Program-made: the position numbers and the translations under genes | Assembly (NCBI RefSeq): GCF_016718685.1 | Contig: NZ_JADKCX010000002.1 | Coordinates: forward strand, 110,001-174,000 | Direction: 5' to 3' | From: Haliscomenobacter sp. | GTDB lineage: Bacteria > Bacteroidota > Bacteroidia > Chitinophagales > Saprospiraceae | DNA length: 64,000 bases | Part shown: piece after piece, positions 1 through 11,856 of the stretch | Position numbering within the stretch: position 1 is the stretch's first letter | How the letters are laid out: each line of letters opens with the position of its first letter | Notes under the pieces: generated by a model | What the model was told of the DNA's origin: nothing | Databases searched by the model: none | What the model saw: only the letters and a program-made list of their open reading frames with translations

Positions 1-2260
<2,260 letters not shown>

Positions 2261-2276
2261 CGTGAAGAAGAATGGA

Positions 2277-2304
2277 TGGGAGTGGGTGTCAAAGCTCACT
2301 CCCG
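2277..2304 (+). other. hairpin in the 23S-5S spacer
   Basis: The roughly 235-base spacer between 23S and 5S holds no gene. It begins with a hairpin in which GGGAGTGGGT pairs with the later CTCACTCCC, a few bases after the 23S end. A processing-stem role is inferred from its position; nothing else recognisable is seen in the spacer. Confidence 0.4.
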
Positions 2305-2495
2305 TGAAACAACCTAGAGTGCCTATTCTAAAAGAAATTCTACTTCTACCCAATTGTCATGATAATACAAGGGACTACAATGAAGATTGTGGTTTAACAG
2401 TGATGAAAAGTTGAAACGAAAGTCGAAGCAAAGTCTTGGGTTGTGACTCAGGATTCGTCAATCATCACTAAACTTTCATCTTTCACCAAAGAGTT

Positions 2496-2605
<110 letters not shown>

Positions 2606-2611
2606 TCAATA

Positions 2612-2660
2612 CAACACACAGCCTCATTCGTTAACTCGGATGGGGCTTTTGTGTGTTTGG
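2612..2660 (+). terminator. rRNA operon terminator
   Basis: Just after 5S, AGCCTCATTCG pairs with CGGATGGGGCT (two G-U pairs) around a short loop, and the stem is followed by a T-rich tail TTTGTGTGTTT. This is a typical rho-independent terminator in the right place to end the rRNA transcript. Confidence 0.8.
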
Positions 2661-2937
2661 GCGTGACCCAAGCGGAAAAGACGCAATATCTTGCGGCTCT
2701 ATCCTGCCGAAATGCAACCCAACTAACACGAAGTGGTTCAATCGTAGAATAGCCGCGGTCGTCCGCGGTAAAAGCTTTTACAAGTATAGAAGTTGGAATT
2801 GGATTCATGAAGCAGGATAAAAATCCGAACGATTCATCCGCCGAAATCCACGTCATCTGTGTTTGATATTGTCTAGCTATGGAAAATACTTTTACCAACC
2901 AATTTATTTTGTCAGGACCACACGAGACAGCCTCCCC
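2661..2937. other. gene-free stretch with GC hairpin and palindrome
   Basis: No supported gene lies here. At 2753-2768 two CCGCGG copies flank TCGT, giving a compact GC-rich hairpin. It runs directly into GTAAAAGCTTTTAC at 2768-2781, a perfect 14-base palindrome. Around 2833-2865 the sequence resembles degenerate copies of a dispersed intergenic element common in Bacteroidota, but that likeness is from memory only. Confidence 0.4.
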
Positions 2938-4499
2938 TCAATACCCCATCAACTTCTTCAACTTCTCCACAAACCGTCCCACCGGCAAAAACTGCTTTTC
3001 CAAAGAAGTTGCAAACGGAATCGGCGTATCCAGCGCGGCCTCCCGCATCACTGGCGCATCCAGGTATTCGAACAAATGTTCAGAAATATGCGCTGCGATT
3101 TCCCCACCGATGCCACCCACCAGAGTATCTTCATGCAAGATGATCACTTTATTTGTTTTTACGCACGCTCGTTTCGATGGTCTCATAATCGAGGGCAACA
3201 AAGTCCTCAATCGATGATTTCGGCGTCGATACCCAGTTCGGCGACCACTTTTTCGCCTTTATACCTCATGCCGTAGGTCACCACTGTCAGGGCTTTACCT
3301 TCGCGCACAACCGGCGCTTTGCCAATTTCAACGGTGTAATAGTCATCTGGAATGGCTTCACTCAGGCTGCGGTACAGGCTTTGCCTGTGCTCGAGGTACA
3401 TGACCGGATTGGGTCTTCAAAGCTCGCCAGCAGCAAGTCCTTTGCGTCATAAGGCGGCAGGAACACCACTTTTAACCCTGGGCGTATGAAAAACCAAGGC
3501 TCATTGCTTTAGGAGTGGAAAGGCCCCGCGCTCGTTCCCGCTCCGCAAGGCATACGTACCACCACATCGGCGTTAGCTCCCCAGCGGTAGTGGAGCTTGG
3601 CCAGGTTGTTGATGATTTGGTTGAAACCGCAGGTCACAAAATCGGCAAATTGCATTTCCACCATCGCTTTGTAGCCTTTCAGACTCAAGCCCAGGGCGGC
3701 ACCCACGATGGCACTTTCACACAGCGGCGTATTGCGCACCCGCTCTTTGCCAAACTGCGCCACAAAACCATCGGTAATTTTGAACACTATGCGGAAGGTC
3801 ATACATTCCAGCAATACCGGTTCCGGGTTTTCGCGCATCGACTCCGCCAATTCACGCACCGTGCGGTACATTTCCAGGATGTTGTTGCCATCTACAGTCA
3901 GGGCTTTCATGCCGTAGCCTATCCCCTTGTTGGCCAATTGGGCGCAACGGTATTGTTCGGTAGGTGGCGTGGACAAGCCGTAGCCGTTGTTTTCAATTAG
4001 AAAAATCACGGGCAATTGCCACACAGCTCCATCTCCGGTAAAGGTCAGGCTTACGCGACCTTCGCCAGCGAGTTTGTGGGCCAAACCCACCCCGTCAGCT
4101 AGTGAAAGTTGCGGCCCCAGGTGCGAAATCATGCCCACGATGTGGTGTTCCAGGGTACCGAAGTGAAAAGAGCGGTCGCGCCCCTTGGTATAACCCGAAT
4201 ACTTGCCTTGCCACTGGGCAAACAAACGATCAAAAGGTACCTCGCGCCCGGTAAATACGCCCAAATTGCGGTGCATGGGAAAGATCATTTCATCGGGCAG
4301 CAGCGCCAGGGTTGCCCCTACCGGCAATGGCCTCTGGCCAATCCCGGAAACCATTTACTACTTTGCCTTGGCGAAGCAACTTGAGCATCTTATCTTCGAT
4401 CAGCCGGGGGTAAAGAAGTTGGCTGTACAGGCTGAGCAGCAACTCATCTGAGAACCCTTCGCGGTTGAAAACCATTTGGTCTACAGCGGCGTCTTGCAT
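2938..4499 (-). pseudogene. fused alpha/beta E1 component of an alpha-keto acid dehydrogenase, broken
   Basis: The pieces together match the thiamine-diphosphate-dependent E1 component of a pyruvate or branched-chain 2-oxo acid dehydrogenase, with alpha and beta parts fused as in many Bacteroidota. The alpha part shows HRNLGVF, then GDGA running straight into VWQLPVIFLIENNGYG. The beta part shows VFKITDGFVAQFGKERV, TPLCESAIVG, VVRMPCGAGT and the C-terminal ILHEDTLVGG. Frames change near 4330, 3510, 3400 and 3210. About 14 residues expected between GDGA and VWQLP are missing, and over 100 residues between the end of alpha (LLECMTFR) and VFKITDG are gone. The start is the ATG at 4499 (MQDAAVDQ). 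At about 520 residues it is roughly 150 short of the fused family. It is broken as given; real decay and bad sequence cannot be separated here. Confidence 0.85.
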
Positions 4500-4546
4500 G
4501 GTAATTTGGTTAGGTACGGGCCAAAAGTACAATAAAATTTTGCGTT

Positions 4547-5060
4547 ATGGTACGGATTGAACGGGTTTTGCCCCAGGATATTTTGACCCTGCAAAGGGTG
4601 ATAAAGGAAACCTATTTAGCCTATTTTCGCTACCTCTGGCACGATGGGGAAGGCTTATTTGGCTGAGATCAACGATCTATTGGTGTTGGAACAGCACCTA
4701 TAACCTCTGCACCAATATTATTTTGCCGTATGGAGGAGGGGGTGATTGCCGGATCTCTAAAAATCATTTTTGAGCGTCGGTTCCCGACAACCATTTAACC
4801 TGCGGTCTCTTTGGATAAATTTACCTTTATTGAAGCTGCAAAGGTAAAAGGATTGGAAAATCATTGATGGATTTTGCCGATGAAAAAGGCAAGCAGGCCA
4901 ACGCCAAATATTTGTGGTTGCGGGTAATGGACGGCAATGCGTACAATTTAGATTTTATATGAAAAAATGGTATAAGATATTGTACAAACGTTGGCTGGAG
5001 CTGGCCAATATTAAAGAGGAGTATCGGGGGATATTCACGATGATCAAAATCACCCAAGGA
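4547..5060 (+). pseudogene. GNAT family N-acetyltransferase, broken
   Basis: Reading across frames gives a recognisable GNAT-fold acetyltransferase. In order the fragments are MVRIERVLPQDILTLQRV at the start, then GKAYLAEINDLLVLEQ in the next frame, QYYFAVW, GSRQPFNL, MDFADEKGKQ, LWLRVMDGN and finally KKWYKILYKRWLELANIKE with EEYRGIFTMI. Such proteins move an acetyl group from acetyl-CoA to an amine; the substrate cannot be told. At least four frame changes and several stops interrupt it, so no full product is possible from this sequence. It starts 47 bases from the E1 gene start on the other strand, so the two would share a divergent promoter region. Confidence 0.65.
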
Positions 5061-6208
5061 TTAATCGGGATGTTTTTCGGCTTTTTCCCCCTTTCCCTTA
5101 AACACCGCCCTAATCCACACCGGAACCACCAGCGCTCCCGCCGCCAAATACAAATAATACGACAACAAGCGCCAGATCGTCGAAATGACCGTGGCATGGG
5201 TATTGCTGTGGACATAATCGGTCAGAAAGCCATTAAAAGCCACTTCAATCACCCCTGCTCCGCCCGGTGTTGGACTGAACATGACCACAAAAAACATGGT
5301 TTGAAGCCGGGCGTACAACTCCGCTTTGAAAACTCAAAGTCAATGGCAGCTCGGGGGTAAAGGCAATCACCAAACAGCTGATCAGCAAAAAGCGAAATAC
5401 CCAGGCCAAGAAGGTTCCCACCACCGCCTGGAGGTGAATGCGCCAGCCTTGCTCTTTAAGCCCTTTCGATGCGGTAACCAAGTCTTCGCCCAGTTTGATT
5501 GCCCTTGATGAAACCGCCGCAGCAAACGATTGTTCGTCACCCAGCCCAACAAACGTTTCATCTGCTGGGGACCCCAGAAAATGCCTTAAGCGAAAATGAT
5601 GGAATAAACGATCATAAAAAGGTAAAAACTCAGGGCCAAATAGCCCCATTGACCCAAATCCGCAAAAGATTGCGCACCTGGCCGTAAAATATCAAACCCA
5701 AAAACGAGGAATAAAATGGGTAGCGTGCAGAGCATAAACAAGGCATCCAGTACAATGGTATAGGTCACAATGGTCACGGTACGTGCCACGGAAAGTTTTT
5801 CTTGTGATAAAATAAAAAAGGCTACGGCTGAACCACCAAGCGCCGAGGGTGAAACCGCTGAGCTAAATTCCCAAATGATCACAATTTCGATGCATTTCCA
5901 CCAGGAAAGTTCTTTATTGGTCAACGCCCGCAAACGGAAAGCGTAAGACAAATCGAATCAACACGGTGATAATCCCCATCCCAATCAAAATAAACATGTC
6001 CCGTCCATTGAATGCGCTGAAATTCCTCTGGATCAAAATTGCGCCACAACATGCAAAACACACCTGCCAAGCCAAGTAGAGCAGGGATCACAATGCGATA
6101 GGGCGAAATTGACTTTAATGCCTTATGCTGATCCTTTTCAGTATCTTTCCAGGCTTCTTCTTGCTTCACTCTGACGTGGTTTTGGGGCACTAATGTTGTT
6201 CTGCCCAA
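5061..6208 (-). pseudogene. YbhN/UPF0104 (flippase-like) membrane protein, broken
   Basis: Fragments in three frames join into an integral membrane protein of the lysylphosphatidylglycerol synthase transmembrane (UPF0104, YbhN) family. The best marker is the C-terminal FSPTPGGAGVIEVAF motif near 5230-5280. Earlier pieces have the expected order: a first membrane span (IVIPALLGLAGVFCML), a segment with SAVSPSALGGSAVAFF, more spans, and a last span YYLYLAAGALVVPVW. Frame changes fall near 5940, 5620 and 5280. Family members are thought to act in lipid or precursor transport at the inner membrane; the exact role is not known. It diverges from the VWA gene to its right. Confidence 0.75.
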
Positions 6209-6264
6209 TTTTTAAACCCGAAATTCAGTAATTTTTCCATTTTTGGAATAGCGATTGTGAAAAT

Positions 6265-7373
6265 ATGGACAAAGAAGAACAACTCAAACGCTGGCGACTG
6301 GTCCTTGGCCAAAAATGCTGACCCCAAAGGGAGCATCGGCTTGGGAGAGGAAGAACAGGGCATGGATCGGGTTTTGGACGCTCTGTACGACAGTGAGCGC
6401 GAGCGTGGGCTAGGAAGCTCTTCGCCCAATGTAACACGTTGGTTGGGCGACATCCGCAAATATTTCCCCGCCCCTGTTATCCAATTGATGCAAAAAGATG
6501 CCCTAGAGCGTCTGCGTTTGCACCAGATGTTGTTGCAGCCCGAGCTTTTGGAAACGCTACAGCCCGACGTCCATTTGGTCAGCACCTTGCTCAGTTTAAA
6601 AAGTATTGCCCGCCCAAACGCGTGAAACCGCCCGCGAAGTCATCCGAAAAGTGGTGAAGATCTGGAAAAAAATTGCGGCAACCCTTGCAAAATGCCATCC
6701 AGGGCAGCTTAAGCCGAGTAGCCCGATCCAGGAGGCCCAAAACCCAATGCCATCGACTGGCACCGCACCATCCGCGCCAATTTGAAGCATTATCAAGTTG
6801 AATACAAATCCATCATTCCCGAAAAACTCTGGGGTTATGGTCGCCGCCAGCCCAAAATGAAGGATTTGATTTTGCTGGTGGACCAAAGTGGCTCCATGGC
6901 CGCGTCGGTGGTGTATGCGGGCATTATTGGCTCCATCATGGCTTCCATGCCCAGCATCACCACCCGTTTTATTGTGTTCGACACCAGCGTGGTTGATCTC
7001 ACTGAACAGCTGCATGATGCGGTTGATCTACTCTTCGCGACCCAACTGGGCGGTGGCACCCACATCAGCAAAGCTTTGCGTTATGGCCGCCAGCACATTC
7101 GGCAGCCACGGAATACGATCATGGTCTTGATTTCGGATTTAATGGAAGGCGGCCCCGCAGAAGACTTGATCCGCCAGGCTATGGAGATCAAAGCTTCTGG
7201 TGTAAACTTGATCGCCCTACTGCCCTCAACGACAAAGGAGCACCGATGTACGATCACCACATCGCCGACCAGTTTACCCAACTCGAAATCCCCACTTTTG
7301 CCTGTACCCCGATGCTTTTCCCGATCTGATGGCCAAGGCGATCAAAGGGGAGCGACTGCGGGCAGAGTTGTAG
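6265..7373 (+). pseudogene. CoxE-like VWA-domain protein, broken
   Basis: The joined frames encode a protein of about 370 residues with a C-terminal von Willebrand A domain. The metal-binding MIDAS motif is clear (LVDQSGSMA near 6865-6900), followed by the conserved threonine region GGGTHISKALRYG and the aspartate in VLISDLMEGG. The N-terminal half is helical (MDKEEQLKRW, then ERERGLGSS, LHQMLLQPELL). Such proteins usually work with an adjacent MoxR-type AAA+ ATPase as a metal-cofactor or protein maturation pair, but no such ATPase is present here. Frames change near 6305-6330, 6600-6660, 6720-6780 and 7225; the last restores to DHHIADQFTQLEIPTFAC and a stop at 7371. Confidence 0.8.
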
Positions 7374-7437
7374 ACGGTTGCAATGTTTGAATGAAAACCC
7401 TATCTTAACCGCAAAAATTAACCAAGGGAAAAGTATT

Positions 7438-8502
7438 TTAACAGACATAGCAAAGCATTACCCTGCTATGTCCATCTATCCTCAACGTTGAATTTTTCTC
7501 ATACGTTTCCGCCCCTCCATACAACACATCAATCACTCCTGGCTGTCGCAGAAAATCGTGCGGGAACCCCAGTTCAATTTGACTCAGTTCATTCAAACTG
7601 GCCAGAATTTCTTCGGTGAATTCTACATTCACCGCTCCTAGGCAATCTTCCAACTGTGCTGGTTTAGTCGCCCCAACAATCGGAATAACCATTTTGCCCT
7701 GTTCCATTGTCCAACGAATGGCCAATTGCGCCGGAGAAACCCCCAGGTCTTCGGCCGCATCCACTACAGCTTGAGCCACCCGGTTGGCATATTCCGCCCG
7801 GCGTACACTGGCTTCGGGAAGTCTACCTTTTTCTCCACGCAGGTATTTGCCCGTCAAAGCGCCTCCAGCAAGTGGAGCCCAAGGCGTAACGGCCATGCCA
7901 AAAGCATTGGCCATAGGCAAAAGATCACGTTCCGGCGTGCGTTGCAAAAGACTGTATTCTACTTGCAAAGCCACAAAACGCGCCCAGCCGCGCAATTCCG
8001 CCAGGGTATTCGCCTGCGCTACAATCCAGGCTGGCGTATCGGATATGCCGATGTAATGCACCTTGCCCTGGGCTACCAGGTCGTCTAATCCGCGCATGAC
8101 TTCGTCTACCGGGGTAAGTCCATCCCAAGCGTGTACCCAGAGCAGATCGATGAAATCAGTACCCAGGCGTTTGAGGCTGCCTTCCACCGAGCGCATCATG
8201 TTTTTACGCGAATTGCCCGCAAAATTGGGATCACCAGTGCCGTCGCGCAGCGAATATTTGGTGGCCACTACAAAATGATCGCGGTTGGAGGCAATGAATT
8301 CACCGAGCCATTTTTCGGAAGTGCCTTCGGTATAGCGGTTAGCAGTATCCAAAAAATTGCCACCGGCATTGGCGTAGAGATCAAAGATATCTTTGGAGGT
8401 ATCGTAATCCGCGCCCCAATTCCATTCTTTGCCAAAGCCCATGGTACCCAGGCAAAGTTCTGAAACGCGGAGGCCGCTTCGGCCTAGAAGTTTGTAGTTC
8501 AT
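7438..8502 (-). CDS. aldo/keto reductase
   Basis: This 354-residue protein is an NADPH-dependent aldo/keto reductase with a TIM-barrel fold. The catalytic tetrad is visible: Asp52 and Tyr57 in LDTANRY, Lys82 in VATKYS and His124 in LWVHAWD. The cofactor-binding end is present (IPIVGATKPAQLEDCL). The family reduces aldehydes or ketones to alcohols in the cytoplasm; this subgroup resembles the YajO/Tas type, and its true substrate is unknown. The start MNYKLLGRSGLRVSELCLGT is typical for the family. The last 15 or so residues (after YEKNSTLR) look unlike the family and may be read-through past a usual end. It is the first intact gene after the broken block. Confidence 0.93.
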   Translation of the reverse strand: MNYKLLGRSGLRVSELCLGTMGFGKEWNWGADYDTSKDIFDLYANAGGNFLDTANRYTEGTSEKWLGEFIASNRDHFVVATKYSLRDGTGDPNFAGNSRKNMMRSVEGSLKRLGTDFIDLLWVHAWDGLTPVDEVMRGLDDLVAQGKVHYIGISDTPAWIVAQANTLAELRGWARFVALQVEYSLLQRTPERDLLPMANAFGMAVTPWAPLAGGALTGKYLRGEKGRLPEASVRRAEYANRVAQAVVDAAEDLGVSPAQLAIRWTMEQGKMVIPIVGATKPAQLEDCLGAVNVEFTEEILASLNELSQIELGFPHDFLRQPGVIDVLYGGAETYEKNSTLRIDGHSRVMLCYVC

Positions 8503-8692
8503 GATGACGGTTTTCAGCGTTGTGCTAAAATTAGAACTACTGAATAGCTTGTAAAGTTGAGCACGTCTGCTTTTCTCCCCCTAAATGAGGATTTTTTCAA
8601 ACCCCGGTTTGGGATGATTTTTGGCACTTCAATAAGGCCTTACTTTGTATCATCATTCGCACATAAATGTTTCACATCAAAAAACAAATGTC

Positions 8693-9067
8693 ATGAAAAA
8701 GGGAATCTTCATCGCCGCCATATTTGCCGTTTTTTTCTTCAACAGCTGTGACCTTTCCAGCACTTATCCGCAAACGGATGCTACGGAAACAAGTGCTCAA
8801 ATGAGTCCGGAAGAGACTAAAATGGCTGCCATCAAACAAAAACTTGCCGAAAAACAAGAATTGGGTGAAATAACTGACGAGCAAGCTGCGGCTTTGTTGT
8901 TGCTCATTCTGGCCGCAATTGCCAGCGAAAGTGGCAATGCTGACGCAGGAGGCTCCACAGGTTACAGCAATGAATATGGCAACTCTGGTTACAGCGAAGA
9001 TGAAGTAATGGACATGGTGGTGGATCAGGCGATCAACCCGGTGGGCACCATCAACTACAACTACTAA
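8693..9067 (+). CDS. small lipoprotein of unknown function
   Basis: The product is a 124-residue predicted lipoprotein. MKKGIFIAAIFAVFFFNSCD gives a basic start, a hydrophobic stretch and a cysteine in a lipobox-like NSC context, so I start at 8693 rather than at the upstream in-frame methionine. The mature part has an acidic, Lys/Glu-rich helix (AAIKQKLAEKQELGEITDEQ), an Ala/Leu-rich segment AAALLLLILAAIA, and a low-complexity tail rich in Gly, Ser, Asn and Tyr ending in NYNY. I do not recognise the family. It stands alone between an AKR gene on the minus strand and a minus-strand gene whose stop is close by. Confidence 0.7.
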   Translation: MKKGIFIAAIFAVFFFNSCDLSSTYPQTDATETSAQMSPEETKMAAIKQKLAEKQELGEITDEQAAALLLLILAAIASESGNADAGGSTGYSNEYGNSGYSEDEVMDMVVDQAINPVGTINYNY

Positions 9068-9074
9068 AAAAGAT

Positions 9075-9536
9075 TTATCCCAACGACAGGTGTTCAAAAA
9101 TCTCATCTACAGCATCAAAAGACTTTACCCCAATTTTTTCTTCTTCTCCCCCCAATAGGTTGAGGCCAAGGGGTTGCAGCAGTTCCAACATCGATTTGAG
9201 TTCTGTAGTTGCTACCCCGATTCCCAACAGGATTGGAAAGTTTTGGCAAAAATCCTGAAGGACTTGCACGTTCAGGATTTCTCCTTTTTGTACCTGGTCC
9301 CAGTTGAATCCCTCCTTTGTCAAAGTTGAGCAAAATACGTGACATGGGGTGCAAATGGGTGAGCATAAATTCAACATCCCCCGCCGTCGTCGTTTTTCCA
9401 CCACAATTTCCTTGATCACGGGCAGTTGGTAAGAGAGATCCATCACGGTGGCCAAATCGGTAAACATGCCAACCTGAACGGCATCAAGCTGAAGTTCGAC
9501 TTTAGACTTGCTGCGCCGGGAGATTACTTGGCTCAA
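9075..9536 (-). pseudogene. hypothetical protein with two compensating frameshifts
   Basis: The frame from 9536 down to 9075 is open, but its middle (about 9310-9390) only makes protein-like sense in a neighbouring frame, where it reads GDVEFMLTHLHPMSRILLNFDKGGIQ. The original frame resumes as WDQVQKGEILNVQVL. That pattern means two indels that cancel. The C-terminus (LGLNLLGGEEEKIGVKSFD) recalls the end of some phosphoribosylanthranilate isomerase-like barrel proteins, but the N-terminal half of such a barrel is absent, so this is only a guess. No good ATG start is visible; the open frame begins at a TTG. Confidence 0.4.
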
Positions 9537-9661
9537 AAATGGTCTTTTTTCCCTGCTTTTCGTTATTTTTCGCCGCAGGCTCTCAAAATAAGCCTCAATC
9601 AGGAAAAAAATCCCCTATTTTTGATCTCAAGCACTCCTGTCGCAACAAGTCTGGTAGATAA

Positions 9662-9693
9662 TTGCGCGAAAAATGCTGAACGCCTTACCTTTG
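9662..9693 (+). promoter_or_regulatory. promoter for rpiB
   Basis: TACCTTTG at 9686-9693 is an exact Bacteroidota -7 element (TAnnTTTG). A TTG at 9662-9664 lies 21 bases upstream, a usual distance for the -33 element. The leader to the rpiB ATG would be about ten bases. Confidence 0.55.
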
Positions 9694-9710
9694 CGGACAA
9701 AGACAAAACA

Positions 9711-10154
9711 ATGAACGTAAAAACCATTTCCATCGGTTGCGACCACGCTGGTTTTCCTTATAAAGATGCGATAAAAGCAATGCTCACGACAATGGGTATT
9801 GAAGTAAAGGACTACGGTACCTATTCGCTCGATTCGGTTGATTATCCCGATTTTGTACATCCCGTAGCCAACGATGTGGAAAATGCGCAAGCTGACTTGG
9901 GGGTTTTGCTTTGTGGCAGCGGAAATGGGGTAGCCATCACCGCCAACAAGCACCAGGGCATTCGGGCAGCGCTATGCTGGATGGAGGAAATTGCCGCACT
10001 GGCTCGGCAGCACAACAACGCCAACATCGTTTGCCTGCCTGTTCGTTTCACTACGCTTGAACAAGCGGAGGCGATTGTCAAAACGTTCTTGAGCGCGGAG
10101 TTTGAAGGGGGAAGGCACGCGCGGCGGGTGGATAAAATTCCGCTGGGGTGTTAA
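9711..10154 (+). CDS. rpiB: ribose-5-phosphate isomerase B
   Basis: This 147-residue protein interconverts ribose-5-phosphate and ribulose-5-phosphate in the pentose phosphate pathway. It has the RpiB/LacA hallmarks: SIGCDHAGFPYKD at the start, LLCGSGNGVAITANKHQGIRAA-type substrate loop in the middle (Cys and the GSGNG loop), and the closing helix with RHARRVDKI. Its length is that of the family. An in-frame upstream extension to 9426 exists, but the ATG at 9711 fits the family start and follows a good promoter. It is transcribed alone. Confidence 0.95.
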   Translation: MNVKTISIGCDHAGFPYKDAIKAMLTTMGIEVKDYGTYSLDSVDYPDFVHPVANDVENAQADLGVLLCGSGNGVAITANKHQGIRAALCWMEEIAALARQHNNANIVCLPVRFTTLEQAEAIVKTFLSAEFEGGRHARRVDKIPLGC

Positions 10155-10224
10155 TTAAAAAGACTTAAGGCTTATCTTTCTGTCCAAATTGTTCGTTATA
10201 AGCAATGCTAACGTCTAACCAAAT

Positions 10225-11792
10225 ATGAAAAAACCACTCTTTTTATCCATGATCCTGCTGTTGAGCATGACGCTCAAGGCCCAAATGGATCAAACCGCCC
10301 AACGTTTTGCGTCGACCATCACCGCAGAAGACCTGAAGCGTCACCTTTTCAAACTCACTTCTGCCGAGTTGGAAGGCCGTGAAACGGGCACCGCGGGGCA
10401 ACGCCTGGCAGCGGATTACATCGCCTCACAAATGAAGTCCTGGAATTTGCCCGCCATTGGCGAGGCGGGTACCTTTTTCCAGTACATCACTTTTACGAAC
10501 CAAAGCTGGAGCAAGATTGAGATGAAAGACGCGGACAAAGACCTCCGCCATCTTTGGGATTATTATGCCTATCCAGGCACCAATCCTAAAAAGTTTGACG
10601 GCAATTTTGAAGACGCCGTATTCCTTGGCTTTGGCATTGACGCCCCAGAATACAGTGATTATAAAGGAGTTGATGTAGCTGGAAAATTGGTCGTAGTCTA
10701 CGACGGAGAACCCATGCACCAGGGCAAATCCTGGGTCAGTGGCAACTCAACACCTTCGGAATGGGCGACGGATTGGCGAAAAAAAGCAAAAGTCGCCAAA
10801 GCCAATGGCGCCGCTGCACTATTCATCATCGATCGCAAATTCAAGGAGAATGTAGCCGAAGCCCGCAAAGCCATCCTCAATTCGCGCAACGACATGGCCA
10901 AGGACGAAGACCCCGAGACGAATTACGCCCCTAACTATTTCATCACCACCGATTTGGCCAAGAGCATGTTCGGAAAATGGTGAGCAAGATTACTGGCGCA
11001 CGCGATAAGATTGAAAGTAAAGGCAAACCCCGCAATGTTGGGTTCAAGTGTGCCGTAAAAATGGTTGCCGAGAAAAATTACAGCCAGCTCAAAGGCTCCA
11101 ATGTGCTGGGATTCATTGAAGGTACCGATCCTAAACTGAAAGATGAGTATGTTGTAGTCACCGCTCATTACGATCACCTGGGCAAGCGCGGCGACGACAT
11201 GTATCCCGGTGCCGACGACAATGCCTCCGGCACTTCAACGGTACTGGAAATCTGCCAAGCTTTTGTAGAAGCCAAAAAAGCAGGCCTGGGTCCCCGTCGC
11301 AGCGTGTTGTGTATGCTTGTTTCTGGAGAAGAAAAAGGGCTTTTGGGTTCTCAATATTATGCACAATACCCCATTTTTCCACTCGAAAAAACCGTGGTTG
11401 ACGTGAACGTTGACATGGTCGGAAGAGTAGACGATGAACACAAAGACAACCCTGATTACATTTACGTCATCGGTGCCGATCGGTTGAGTTCAGAGCTGCA
11501 CCAGATCAACGAGCACGCCAACTCAACGTACACCAATTTGACTTTGGACTACAAATACAACGATGAAAAAGATCCCAATCGTTATTACTACCGTTCGGAT
11601 CATTACAATTTTGCCAAAAAGGGCATTCCTGCCATTTTTTACTTCAATGGCACCCATGCCGATTACCACCGCACCAGCGATACGCCCGATAAAATCAATT
11701 TTGAAAAAATGACCAAAATTGGCCACCTGGTGTTTTATACTTCCTGGGAATTGGCCAATCGGGATGGGCGCATTAAGGTGGACAAGAAATAA
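10225..11792 (+). pseudogene. M28 family zinc aminopeptidase, one frameshift
   Basis: This is a secreted M28 peptidase with a signal peptide (MKKPLFLSMILLLSMTLKAQ), a PA-like insert in the first half (APEYSDYKGVDVAGKLVVVYD) and the zinc-binding half after it. Metal and catalytic residues are visible: His and Asp in AHYDHLG, Asp in YPGADDNASGT, Glu pair in VSGEEKGLLGS, Asp in VNVDMVGR and His in GTHADYHRTSDTP. The frame breaks near 10977 at GGAAAATGG, where SMFGKW meets VSKITGARDK; one base gained or lost would restore about 520 residues. Both halves are well conserved, so an error or very recent mutation is likely. It probably trims N-terminal residues from peptides in the periplasm. Confidence 0.88.
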
Positions 11793-11840
11793 AACAAAAA
11801 AGGAGCCATGTCTAACTTTAGACATGGCTCCTTTTTTGTT
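11793..11840. terminator. bidirectional terminator
   Basis: A perfect 22-base inverted repeat (arms 11793-11814 and 11819-11840, loop ACTT) has A-rich and T-rich ends. It can end transcripts in both directions and sits between the convergent M28 peptidase and T9SS-sorted genes. Confidence 0.9.
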
Positions 11841-11856
11841 TGACGATTTTACAAAC

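Noticed and set aside
2863..3276. Plus-strand frames over the E1 region
   Set aside because: They are antisense to clear E1 fragments and resemble nothing.
2938..7373. Insertion sequence or prophage causing the broken block
   Set aside because: No transposase, integrase, terminal repeats or target duplications are visible.
9426..9710. In-frame extension upstream of rpiB
   Set aside because: The family starts at 9711 behind a promoter; the extension overlaps a minus-strand gene.
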